Below, in pieces: positions 35,731-43,510 of a DNA stretch of 64,000 nt; the first letter of the stretch is position 1, and every line of letters begins with the position of its first letter. The stretch is taken from contig CAWHBY010000004.1 of NCBI GenBank assembly GCA_963827855.1, positions 248,001 to 312,000 of the forward strand. The letters run 5' to 3'. The DNA is from DTPU01 sp963827855. GTDB taxonomy: Bacteria; Planctomycetota; Phycisphaerae; Sedimentisphaerales; Anaerobacaceae. A program made the position numbers and the translations under genes. The notes beneath the pieces are model-generated. The model was not told the DNA's origin, ran no database searches, and saw nothing but the letters and a program-made list of their open reading frames with translations.

Positions 35731-37589
35731 ATGCAGACGCCTGATTGGAAGACAAAATACGAAAGCAAGATCTGTTCCGCGGCCAAGGCCATGCGGCTGA
35801 TCAGGTCCGGCAGCAGTGTCTTTGTGGGCACGGGCTGCGGCCAGCCGCAACACCTGGTCCACGCCCTGGTCGAACACTGTACCGAGATCAGCGACGTGCA
35901 CATCGTCCACCTGCTGACCTCGGGGGCCGCGCCCTACGCGGACGAGCAGTTCCGCGAGCGGTTCAAGATGAACACCTTCTTTATCGCGGACAACGTTCGC
36001 GACGCCCTCGGCCGGGGCATCGGCGATTACACGCCCATGTTCCTCTCGGAGATCCCGCACCAGTTCGACACGGGCCGGATTCCGGTCGACGTGGCCCTGA
36101 TCTGCGTCTCTCCGCCCGATGCGGGCGGTCTGTGCAGCCTGGGAGTCTCGGTGGATATCGTCAAGGCCGCGGCGTCCAACGCGAAGTACATCATCGCGCA
36201 GGTCAACCACTCCATGCCCCGGACCTTCGGAGACAGCTTCATTCACGTCAGCGACATCGAGGCCCTGGTCGTACACGACGAGCCGCTGATCGAGGTCCCC
36301 ATGCCCAAGACCAACGACGTCCTGCGGCGGATCGGCCAGAACATCGCCCGCCTGGTCGATGACGGCAGCACCATCGAGTGCGGCATCGGCGGAATCCCGC
36401 AGGTCATGGCCGAGTACCTGGCCGAGAAGAAGGACCTGGGCGTGCACACGGAGATGTTCGGCGATTGGATCATCGACCTGATCGACTGTGACGCCATCAC
36501 CTGCTCCAAGAAGACCATCAACCGGGGCAAGGTCGTGGCGAGTTTTGCCATGGGCTCCAACCGTCTGTACGAGTATATCGACAACAACCCCTTCTTCGAG
36601 TTCTACCCCACCGAGTACGTCAACGACCCCTTCATCATCAGCCAGCACGAGAAGATGGTGGCCATCAACTCCGCCCTGGAGATCGATCTGACGGGCCAGG
36701 TCTGCTCTGACTCGATCGGCTACAAGTTCTACAGCGGCATCGGCGGCCAGGTGGACTTCATGCGGGCGCGGCTCGCTCCCGCGGTGGCAAGGCCATCATC
36801 GCCATGCCCTCCACCGCGAAAGACGGCGACGTCAGCCGCATCGTGGCCCACCTAACCGAGGGCGCAGGCGTGGTGACCACCCGGGCGGACGTGCACTACG
36901 TGGTCACCGAGTACGGGATCGCCTACCTGCACGGCAAGAGCATCCGCCAGAGGGTGATGTCCCTGGTCAGCGTCGCGCATCCGAAGTTCAGGTCATCCCT
37001 GATCCAGGCGGCCAAGGCCCAGAAGTACATCTACCAGGACCAGATCGACCTGAACACCGAGCTGGGGGTGTATCCGGAGGAACTGGAGGGATACGATACC
37101 CTCAATGACGGCACGCAGATCTTCTTCAGGCCCGTCAAGCCGACCGACGAGGGGGCCCTGTCCGAGATGCTGTACTCGCTGAGTCCTGCGTCGCTGCAGC
37201 GTCGCTACATGACCAGCACCATGCGGTTCCCACACCGGGATATCCAGCAACTGGCCAACGTGGACTACCTTCAGAACCTCTCCATCGTGGGCACCGTGCC
37301 AAGCATCTCCGGCGATGAGATCGTGGCCATCGCTCAGTACTTCCTGGATCCCAAGACCCAGGCGGCCGAGGTGGCCTTCCTCGTCCAGGATGAGTGGCAG
37401 CAGAAGGGCATGGGCACGTTGCTGCTGCAGTACCTGACCAACGTGGCCAAGCAGCGGGGCGTCAAGCGGTTTTACGCCAAGGTCCTGCCGACCAACAAGC
37501 CTATGTTGTCGGTCTTCTACAACTCGGGCTACAAGGTCAACACCGAGTTCGACGGGGACGTCTACAACATCGACTACACCCTGGAATGA
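35731..37589 (+). pseudogene. Acetyl-CoA hydrolase/CoA-transferase fused to a GNAT acetyltransferase, interrupted by one frameshift
   Basis: AGGAG lies 5 nt before the ATG at 35731. The first frame (to 36855) carries the CoA-transferase family I fold: SICSAAKAM-like start, VFVGTGCGQPQHLVHAL, VSPPDAGGLCSLGVS, STIECGIGGIPQVMAEYL and LHTEMFGDW-type motif VHTEMFGDWIIDL. After FMR at about 36765 it turns into Arg/Pro nonsense. The other frame continues the family exactly (SRGGKAIIAMPSTAKDG, TTRADVHYVVTEYGIAYLHG) and ends in a GNAT domain (FFRPVKPTDEGALSEMLYSL, AEVAFLVQDEWQQKGMGTLL). One extra G in the GGG at 36764-36766 would join them. CoA-transferase/GNAT fusions are a known architecture. It is probably a functional gene with a consensus error. 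Confidence 0.88.
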
Positions 37590-37634
37590 GGCGGTTGACG
37601 CCCTCCGACAGGGAAGGAACCGGGGATCGGGCCT

Positions 37635-39167
37635 ATGTCACATCATGCCTTCGAACGGAAGCCGTTGAGTCTGCTGCATGAGGAGATGAAGGGTGACAAC
37701 CGTCTGAGGCGGGTCCTGGGGCCCTGGTCGCTGACCAGCCTGGGGATCGGCTGCGTCATCGGCGCGGGGATCTTCGTGATCACGGGGCTGGCGGCCCATG
37801 ACAAGGCCGGTCCTGCGTTGGTGATGTCGTTCGTGGTGGCAGGTCTGGCCTGCATCTTCTCCGCCCTGTGCTACGCGGAATTTGCTTCCATGGCGCCTGT
37901 GGCGGGCTCAGCGTACACCTACGCCTACGTGACGCTGGGCGAGGTCTTTGCCTGGATCATCGGGTGGGATCTGGTCCTGGAGTACACGGTCGCCTCTGCC
38001 ACCGTGGCCCACGGCTGGTCCAAGTACTTCCAGAATCTTCTGCGGACCGGGCTGAACGTCCAGGTGCCGCACGTCGTGTCCAACTCGCCCATGGCCTACG
38101 TCGACGGGCACTTCGTGTCCACGGGTACGTGGTTTGACCTGCCGGCCCTGTTGATCGTGGCCATCCTGACGGTCGTCCTGATCGTCGGCATCCGGGAGAG
38201 CGCACGGTTCAACAACACGATGGTGGCCATCAAGCTGGGTGTGGTCTTGCTGGTCATCGTGGCAGGGGCGTTCTACGTCAAGACCGCCAACTGGCACCCG
38301 TTTGCCCCGTTCGGCTGGGCGGGTTTGAGTCTCTTCGGCAAGACGATCTGGGGCCAGACCGGGCCGGGCGGCGCCCCTGTGGGCATGTTGGCTGGAGCAG
38401 CCATGATCTTCTTCGCCTACATTGGCTTCGACTCCGTCTCGACCCACGCAGAAGAGGCCCGCAATCCCAGGCGGGACGTCCCCTTCGGCATTATTGTGTC
38501 TCTGCTGATCTGCACTGTCCTGTATATTGCCGTGACGCTCGTCCTGACGGGCATGGTCCCCTACAACGAGATCGACAAGGATGCGCCCATCGCCATGGCC
38601 TTCCAGAGGGTGCATATGGACTGGGCTCAACTGGTCATCTCGATGGGCGCAGTGGCGGGCATCACCTCGGTTATGCTGGTGCTCATGCTGAGTCAGCCCC
38701 GGGTGCTCCTGGCCATCGCCAGGGACGGCCTGTTGCCGGAGAGCTTCTTTGGCGCGGTCCACCCCCGGTTCCGCACCCCCTGGAAGTCCACGATCCTGAC
38801 CGGCGCCGTGGTGTCCCTGCTGGCCTCGTTCATCCCCCTGGAGATCCTGGCCGAGTTGGTCAACATCGGGACACTGCTGGCCTTTGTCATCGTGTGCCTG
38901 GCAGTCCTCGTCATGCGCTACATCCACCCGCAGGCCCAGCGGCCGTTCCGCTGCCCCTGGGTGCCGGTCGTGCCCGTGCTGGGGGTGCTGCTCTGTTTGG
39001 TGCTGATGTTCTCCCTGCCCTGGCAGAACTGGGTCCGCCTGTTCGTATGGCTGCTGATCGGCATGTTCATCTACGTGTTGTACGGCCGACACCACAGTGT
39101 CCTGGCCCGGCGACGCAAGGCGGAGGCTGACGGCCCGGCCTCTGGCGACAAGGTTGATGGACTATGA
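37635..39167 (+). CDS. APC-family amino acid permease (cationic amino acid transporter type)
   Basis: A 510-residue transporter with about 12-13 helices. The first helix has the diagnostic SLGIGCVIGAGIFVITG. Others include YAEFASMAPVAGSAYTYAY, FFAYIGFDSVSTHAEEARNP and ISMGAVAGITSVMLVLML with PRVLLAIARDGLLP, all typical of the YfnA/CAT branch. It imports amino acids, probably by exchange or proton symport. It begins 45 bp after the CoA-transferase stop and its own stop overlaps the M48 start (ATGA), so these genes are probably co-transcribed. The substrate is not predictable. Confidence 0.93.
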   Translation: MSHHAFERKPLSLLHEEMKGDNRLRRVLGPWSLTSLGIGCVIGAGIFVITGLAAHDKAGPALVMSFVVAGLACIFSALCYAEFASMAPVAGSAYTYAYVTLGEVFAWIIGWDLVLEYTVASATVAHGWSKYFQNLLRTGLNVQVPHVVSNSPMAYVDGHFVSTGTWFDLPALLIVAILTVVLIVGIRESARFNNTMVAIKLGVVLLVIVAGAFYVKTANWHPFAPFGWAGLSLFGKTIWGQTGPGGAPVGMLAGAAMIFFAYIGFDSVSTHAEEARNPRRDVPFGIIVSLLICTVLYIAVTLVLTGMVPYNEIDKDAPIAMAFQRVHMDWAQLVISMGAVAGITSVMLVLMLSQPRVLLAIARDGLLPESFFGAVHPRFRTPWKSTILTGAVVSLLASFIPLEILAELVNIGTLLAFVIVCLAVLVMRYIHPQAQRPFRCPWVPVVPVLGVLLCLVLMFSLPWQNWVRLFVWLLIGMFIYVLYGRHHSVLARRRKAEADGPASGDKVDGL

Positions 39168-40012
39168 CCTTGCACAGGGGTCTATGGTGGTTCTTGGTCC
39201 CGTCCCTTTTGCTCCTGGTGGCGGGTGGCTGTGCCGTCAACCTGCTTACCGGCGAAGAAGAGCCGATGTTCATATCGGTCCCCGAGGAGATGGCCTTGGG
39301 CAGCCGGATGGCGCCGGAGATCGAGCGGGCGCTCAATGGCCCGATCCCCGACGAGGCCCTGCAGCACTACATCGATCGGGTGGGGCAGAAGGTCGCGGGA
39401 GTGAGTCAACGGCCCGATTGGGAATACCGCTACGTGGCCGTGGAAGACACGATGATCAACGCCCTTGCGCTGCCCGGCGGACACATCTATATCACTCGCG
39501 GGCTGCTCGAGAAGCTGACCTCCGAGGCCCAGCTTGCGGGCGTGCTGGCCCACGAGACTGCACACGTCGTGGCCCGCGACTCAGCCGTGGCCATGAGCAA
39601 GGAGATGGGCCTCAACGCCCTGATGATTGCGGCGGCCGCAGCAGGCCGGGGACAGGCCGCGCAGATGGTCTCCGTGACGGGGTATTTCATGATGCTCCGC
39701 TACAGCCGCGAGGACGAGCAGGAGGCCGATGAGGCGGGCATGGACTACCTGGCGGCTGCCGGATATGACCCCAGGGCCATGGTGGAGACCATGCAGATGT
39801 TTCAGGATCTCGACAAGGTGCAGCCGATCGAGTTCCTCTCCACCCACCCTTCCCCTGAGAATCGCGTCCGCTACCTGAGCGAGCGGGTGGCTGCCCGGTA
39901 TCCGGAGGCCAGCCGCCTCAAGGTCGGCCAGAATGAATTCAAGACCGCCATGCTCGACTACTTGACGACCCACCCCAAGCCCAAGAAGAGGCGGGATCCC
40001 GGGGGGCTCTGA
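39164..40012 (+). CDS. M48 family metallopeptidase lipoprotein (BepA/LoiP-like)
   Basis: A 282-residue zinc peptidase. The signal peptide ends in a lipobox (LLLLVAGGC). The active site HETAH lies in LAGVLAHETAHVVARD, with the third ligand Glu in SREDEQEADEAGMDYLAAAGY. The substrate-side strand GGHIYITRGLLEKL precedes it, and THPSPENRVRYLSE is the usual C-terminal motif. Related proteins degrade or repair outer-membrane proteins in the periplasm. There is no TPR domain after the protease part. Its start overlaps the permease stop. Confidence 0.93.
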   Translation: MTLHRGLWWFLVPSLLLLVAGGCAVNLLTGEEEPMFISVPEEMALGSRMAPEIERALNGPIPDEALQHYIDRVGQKVAGVSQRPDWEYRYVAVEDTMINALALPGGHIYITRGLLEKLTSEAQLAGVLAHETAHVVARDSAVAMSKEMGLNALMIAAAAAGRGQAAQMVSVTGYFMMLRYSREDEQEADEAGMDYLAAAGYDPRAMVETMQMFQDLDKVQPIEFLSTHPSPENRVRYLSERVAARYPEASRLKVGQNEFKTAMLDYLTTHPKPKKRRDPGGL

Positions 40013-40041
40013 CCCGCACGTCTTGGTCGGGTCCTTATCGA

Positions 40042-41100
40042 TCAGGTGGGCCGGGTGAGGATTCGGCAGGGCGACTCGGGCGAGCCGGTCTGGCTCGAGA
40101 CGTAGGCCGCTTCGATCACGGCCATGACGTCGAGGTTCGCCCGGGTGTCGCTGCCAAAGGGGCGCCCTTCTGGATCACGCAGGCTGCCTGCATAGTCAGT
40201 CAGCAGCCGCAGGGCCAGATCGCCATCGTCACACCCCGGCCGTTCCTCGTCCTGGCTGGACGGGGCTGCGGCGTTGGCGCCCGGCAAGAGGCATTCGGTG
40301 GTTATCCTGTCATCCCTCGTGAATACGGTGATCTGCCGGCACCCCGGCCTGTCGTCCAGGTGGCGGATCAGCGACAGTTCGGCGAAGAGCCCCTCTCCGA
40401 ATCGGAGGCTCAGCACCGCCACGTCTTCGGCCAGGTAGGGCAGCGCCTTGTCCGAGGCGTGGCTGCGGGAGAGACAGTAGACCTGCTGGGGCAGACCCAG
40501 ACCTCCAACCAGGATGTGGATCAGACCGTAGCCTTCGTAGAGCAGTACTCCTCCACCGGCGGATTGGCGGTCGGTCATCCAGGCTGCCTGTCCTGCTGTG
40601 CGGCGGCCGGCTGCCGGGCAGGGCGACACACCCGTCTCCCACAGGGCCCTGACCAGATACGGCCTCTCTTGAGCCTTGTCAGACAGGCGGAGACGGACCC
40701 GCGCGAACCTGCCACAGTAGCTCAGGGGATCAGCCACGTCCAGGCGGACCTGTTCAGTTGCAGCCAGGGAGGCCAGCTCTGCCGCCTCGGCAAAGCCCCT
40801 GGCCATGGGCGCCCACTTGAGGATGTGGGACTTCTTCTTGATCGCCAGGCGGACGTGCTCCAGGCAGTGGTGCAGACCCTCCGACACGATCAGACAGTCA
40901 AATGAGTTCTGAAGGATGAACTGCCGGTAGTCATCAAAGGCGGGGCACTGGACCTGGGCTGCGAAGTTGGCTGCCCTGGCCTTGTCTCTGTCTGCCACGG
41001 CCACGAGCTCGAAGGCGTCGACTTGGGCGAGGGCCTTGAGGTGCGTCTGGCCCGATGGCCCCAGGCCCAGCAGACCGACTTTCAGTTTGAGGGCGCTCAC
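40042..41100 (-). CDS. Gfo/Idh/MocA family oxidoreductase
   Basis: A 352-residue NAD(P)-dependent dehydrogenase-like protein. The Rossmann motif is VGLLGLGPSGQTHLKAL, followed by FELVAVADRDKARAANFA. The usual EKP motif is replaced by LKWAPMARGFAEAAEL, so the catalytic Lys may be kept while the Glu is lost. The C-terminal domain is about 200 residues with SYCGRFARVRLRL and GGGVLLYEGYGLIHILVGG. Such enzymes act on sugars and cyclitols. It starts with GTG at 41100, directly against the terminal repeat of a MITE-like element, and has no Shine-Dalgarno sequence. The substrate is unknown. Confidence 0.85.
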   Translation of the reverse strand: MSALKLKVGLLGLGPSGQTHLKALAQVDAFELVAVADRDKARAANFAAQVQCPAFDDYRQFILQNSFDCLIVSEGLHHCLEHVRLAIKKKSHILKWAPMARGFAEAAELASLAATEQVRLDVADPLSYCGRFARVRLRLSDKAQERPYLVRALWETGVSPCPAAGRRTAGQAAWMTDRQSAGGGVLLYEGYGLIHILVGGLGLPQQVYCLSRSHASDKALPYLAEDVAVLSLRFGEGLFAELSLIRHLDDRPGCRQITVFTRDDRITTECLLPGANAAAPSSQDEERPGCDDGDLALRLLTDYAGSLRDPEGRPFGSDTRANLDVMAVIEAAYVSSQTGSPESPCRILTRPT

Positions 41101-41278
41101 TGAGTCTATCTCAGAACCCCCTTCTGCTGCGGTCGGCTGCGAAGCCCTGGGGCTGCGTTGTCGGCGAAAAAGGTCCTCGACGTGCCCTCAAGCACGCCTC
41201 CGGGCCTTTTCCGCCTGCCGCCTTGCCCCCGGGCTTCTCGCTCGATCTCGCCACGAAATAGGTTTTGAGATAGACTCA
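41101..41278. mobile_element. MITE-like element with 18-bp terminal inverted repeats
   Basis: TGAGTCTATCTCAGAACC at 41101-41118 is matched at 41261-41278 by its inverted complement with one mismatch. The 178-bp element contains no complete gene. The terminus resembles ends seen in IS5-group elements, which is from memory and needs a database check. No clear target-site duplication flanks it. Confidence 0.6.
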
Positions 41279-41317
41279 TACCCATGCCCATCGCCCGAAA
41301 CCCTACGCGGAGGCAGG

Positions 41318-41725
41318 CTACTTGATGTCCTTGTTGTCGTCCTCGGTCTTGTGGGCCATCGAGTAGTTGCCGTCCTGCCGGGTGTGATTGACCTTGAGCT
41401 TCTGCTCGTAGAGCCTCATCACGTCGTCCGCGTCCAGGCCTACACACTGCGCCAGGCTGATCCAGAAGAACAGCATATCCGTCACCTCGACCCGGGCGTT
41501 CTGCAGGTCGTGCAGGAAGAACCGCTTGCCTTCCTTGGCCTCTGTGCACCAGTGCTTCCAGAAGGTGCAGTCGCGGAGTTCCTCCAGCTCGTTGCTCATG
41601 GCCGCCAGGTAGTTGTTCAGCCAGATGCCCGCCACCTGCGGGTCGAAGTGCTTGCGCAGGTCCTCTGCATCAAAACCTGTCCGCTTGTTCAGCTCCGCCT
41701 GCTTCTTGAATAGCTCTTTCAGCAT
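41318..41725 (-). CDS. dUTPase/MazG-like all-alpha NTP pyrophosphatase
   Basis: About 135 residues from the ATG at 41725. The metal-binding helices of the dimeric dUTPase/MazG superfamily are visible: NELEELRDCTFWKHW and ARVEVTDMLFFWISLAQ (EExxD-type and ExxD motifs). A third segment KLKVNHTRQDGNYS matches the K..N..RQ..GY motif of dimeric dUTPases. It would hydrolyse dUTP or another NTP to the monophosphate. The upstream frame to 41800 is repeat sequence. The start follows a heptamer array without a Shine-Dalgarno sequence. Confidence 0.75.
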   Translation of the reverse strand: MLKELFKKQAELNKRTGFDAEDLRKHFDPQVAGIWLNNYLAAMSNELEELRDCTFWKHWCTEAKEGKRFFLHDLQNARVEVTDMLFFWISLAQCVGLDADDVMRLYEQKLKVNHTRQDGNYSMAHKTEDDNKDIK

Positions 41726-41732
41726 AGTTAGT

Positions 41733-41843
41733 ACCCAGAACTCAGGACTCAGAACGCAGGAGACAGGAGACAGGAGACAGGAGGAGAAGACTTCGATCAT
41801 CCTTCTTCCTATGCTGTCTACTGTCTACTGTCTCCTATCACAA
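41733..41843. repeat. Heptamer array forming an inverted repeat between glyA and the dUTPase-like gene
   Basis: Eight units (41733-41788) shift gradually from ACTCAGA to AGACAGG. After a spacer, about five units of GTCTACT type (41809-41843) run to the glyA stop codon. AGACAGG and CTGTCT are complementary, so the gap can fold on itself. Part of it matches the 2411-2480 array in the opposite orientation. Confidence 0.85.
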
Positions 41844-41844
41844 C

Positions 41845-43101
41845 TCACTTGCCGGGCGTTATGAACAGCTCGGGCAGGGGGAATCCTGCACAGAGGGCCT
41901 CGACCTCTTTGGCCACCTGCTCGATCACCGACTCGTTAGCCACGTTCTCCGCGACCCTATTGATGAAGTCGGCGATCTGCCTCGCCTGGGCCTCCTTCAT
42001 GCCCCTCGTGGTGATCGCAGGCGTCCCGATCCGCAGGCCGCTTGGGTCCATGGGCGGCGCAGGGTCGTTGGGAATCGTGTTGTAGTTGGTCACGATCCTT
42101 GCCCGATCCAGGGCCTTGGCCAGGGGCTTGCCCTTGATCCCCTTCCTGCGAAGGTCGATCAGGATCAGGTGGTTGTCAGTGCCGCCAGAGACCAGGTCAA
42201 AGCCATGCTCCAGGAGCCGATCTGCCATGGCCTTGGCGTTCCTGACGATCTGCTGGGCATAGGCCGTGAATTCCGGGCTGTCCGCCTCCCTCAGGGCCAC
42301 CGCGATCGCGGTGATCGTGTGCATGTGCGGCCCACCCTGCAGACCCGGGAACACCGCGCGATCGACCTTTGTGGCGTGGTCGGCCTTGCACATGAGCATC
42401 CCGCCCCGCGGGCCGCGTAGGGTCTTGTGCGTGGTCGTGGACACGATGTCCACAAAGGGCACAGGGCTCGGGTGCACGCCGGCTGCCACCAGGCCCGCAA
42501 TATGGGCAATATCTGCAACCAGGAACGCGCCCACCTCTTTCGCGATCCGGCCAAAGGCCTCGAAGTCGATGATCCGGGGATAGGCCGTTGCGCCGCAGAC
42601 GATCAGCTTGGGCTTGTGCTCCCTAGCCAGCTTCTCCACCAGGTCGTAGTCGATCCTGCCTGTCGCGTCCAGAGTGTAGGAGACAGAGTTGAAGAACTTG
42701 CTGGTCATGGAGACCTTCCAGCCGTGGGTCAGGTGGCCGCCGTGGGCCAGGGACATCCCCATGATCGTGTCGCCCGGCTGGATCAGGGCCACGTAGGCAG
42801 CCATGTTCGCTATGGACCCTGAGTAGGGCTGCACGTTGGCGTGATCGACCTTGAAGAGCTTCTTGGCCCGCTCCCGGGCAAGGGTCTCCACCTGGTCCGT
42901 CACCTGCTGGCCTTCGTAGTATCGTTTGCCAGGATAGCCTTCCGCGTACTTGTTGGTCAGCCAACTGGAACTGGCCTCCCTGACTGCCTTGGATACATAG
43001 TTCTCCGAGGGAATCAGGCGTACGCTTGCGTTCTGGCGGTACTCCTCCTCCCTGACCAGTTCGAAGATCTGCGGATCACACTTCTCAAGGGCCGTTGCCA
43101 T
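41845..43101 (-). CDS. glyA: Serine hydroxymethyltransferase
   Basis: About 418 residues from the ATG at 43101, chosen because GGAG lies 9 nt upstream and the length is standard; the open frame to 43296 runs into repeat DNA. PLP enzyme converting serine and tetrahydrofolate to glycine and methylene-tetrahydrofolate. Motifs: LIPSENYVSKAVREA, GYPGKRYYEG, NVQPYSGSIANMAAY, HGGHLTHGW, the PLP lysine in TTTHKTLRGPRGG, and GLRIGTPAITTRGM. It supplies one-carbon units to FolD. A heptamer array lies about 90 bp upstream, and I see no glycine riboswitch. Confidence 0.97.
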   Translation of the reverse strand: MATALEKCDPQIFELVREEEYRQNASVRLIPSENYVSKAVREASSSWLTNKYAEGYPGKRYYEGQQVTDQVETLARERAKKLFKVDHANVQPYSGSIANMAAYVALIQPGDTIMGMSLAHGGHLTHGWKVSMTSKFFNSVSYTLDATGRIDYDLVEKLAREHKPKLIVCGATAYPRIIDFEAFGRIAKEVGAFLVADIAHIAGLVAAGVHPSPVPFVDIVSTTTHKTLRGPRGGMLMCKADHATKVDRAVFPGLQGGPHMHTITAIAVALREADSPEFTAYAQQIVRNAKAMADRLLEHGFDLVSGGTDNHLILIDLRRKGIKGKPLAKALDRARIVTNYNTIPNDPAPPMDPSGLRIGTPAITTRGMKEAQARQIADFINRVAENVANESVIEQVAKEVEALCAGFPLPELFITPGK

Positions 43102-43190
43102 AACCTGCATCTCCACATAACTCAGAGCGAAATAACCACAACAGGGCCTCTCCTTATAACACAGTCCGGCCCTGGGAACAAGAGGCCCCC

Positions 43191-43298
43191 ATTTTGGATT
43201 TTGGAGTTTGGATTTCCCGCACGACACGGGGCAACAGACGTCCGCCGGAGGCGACAAGGTATACAACAATCCATAACCAAAACCCACAATCCGCATTC
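43191..43298. repeat. Heptamer array with inverted halves, units ATTTTGG and CAAAACC
   Basis: Four units at 43191-43218 and five at 43264-43298 are complementary in type and flank a 45-bp insert with a small hairpin (CGCC, loop GGA, GGCG). It lies in the glyA leader. The rest of the gap 43299-43510 holds only a possible promoter. Confidence 0.75.
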
Positions 43299-43410
43299 GT
43301 TGGCTGGCCCTTCCATTGCCCGCTGGCTGTACTCAAGGCGATCATGAATGAGCCCATGGACGACAAGATGACATCCTGGATACCCAGGGACACCGCGTAA
43401 GACGTTGCAC

Positions 43411-43440
43411 TTGACCTGGATGCCTACTATCCGGTACAGT
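43411..43440 (+). promoter_or_regulatory. Putative promoter of the GLUG-thioredoxin gene
   Basis: TTGACC, an 18-bp spacer and TACAGT lie 71 bp before the ATG at 43511. Confidence 0.4.
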
Positions 43441-43510
43441 ACAGGGTGGCACTGTCTCAAAGAACGCACAGTGTCCGGCCTATTCAGCTATCAGGGGTGG
43501 AGGATTGACG

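Noticed and set aside
33447..35903. 818-codon minus-strand reading frame
   Set aside because: Complete shadow of the acyl-CoA synthetase, biased in His/Leu/Asp/Gly as expected for an antisense frame.
37908..39095. 395-codon minus-strand reading frame
   Set aside because: Antisense to the amino acid permease; Gln/His/Asp-rich with no hydrophobic core.
41097..41282. Target-site duplication around the MITE-like element
   Set aside because: The bases flanking the two ends do not match in any length of 2 to 9 bp that I could see.
43102..43190. Glycine riboswitch or T-box upstream of glyA
   Set aside because: No conserved aptamer core is visible; the leader holds only the heptamer array.
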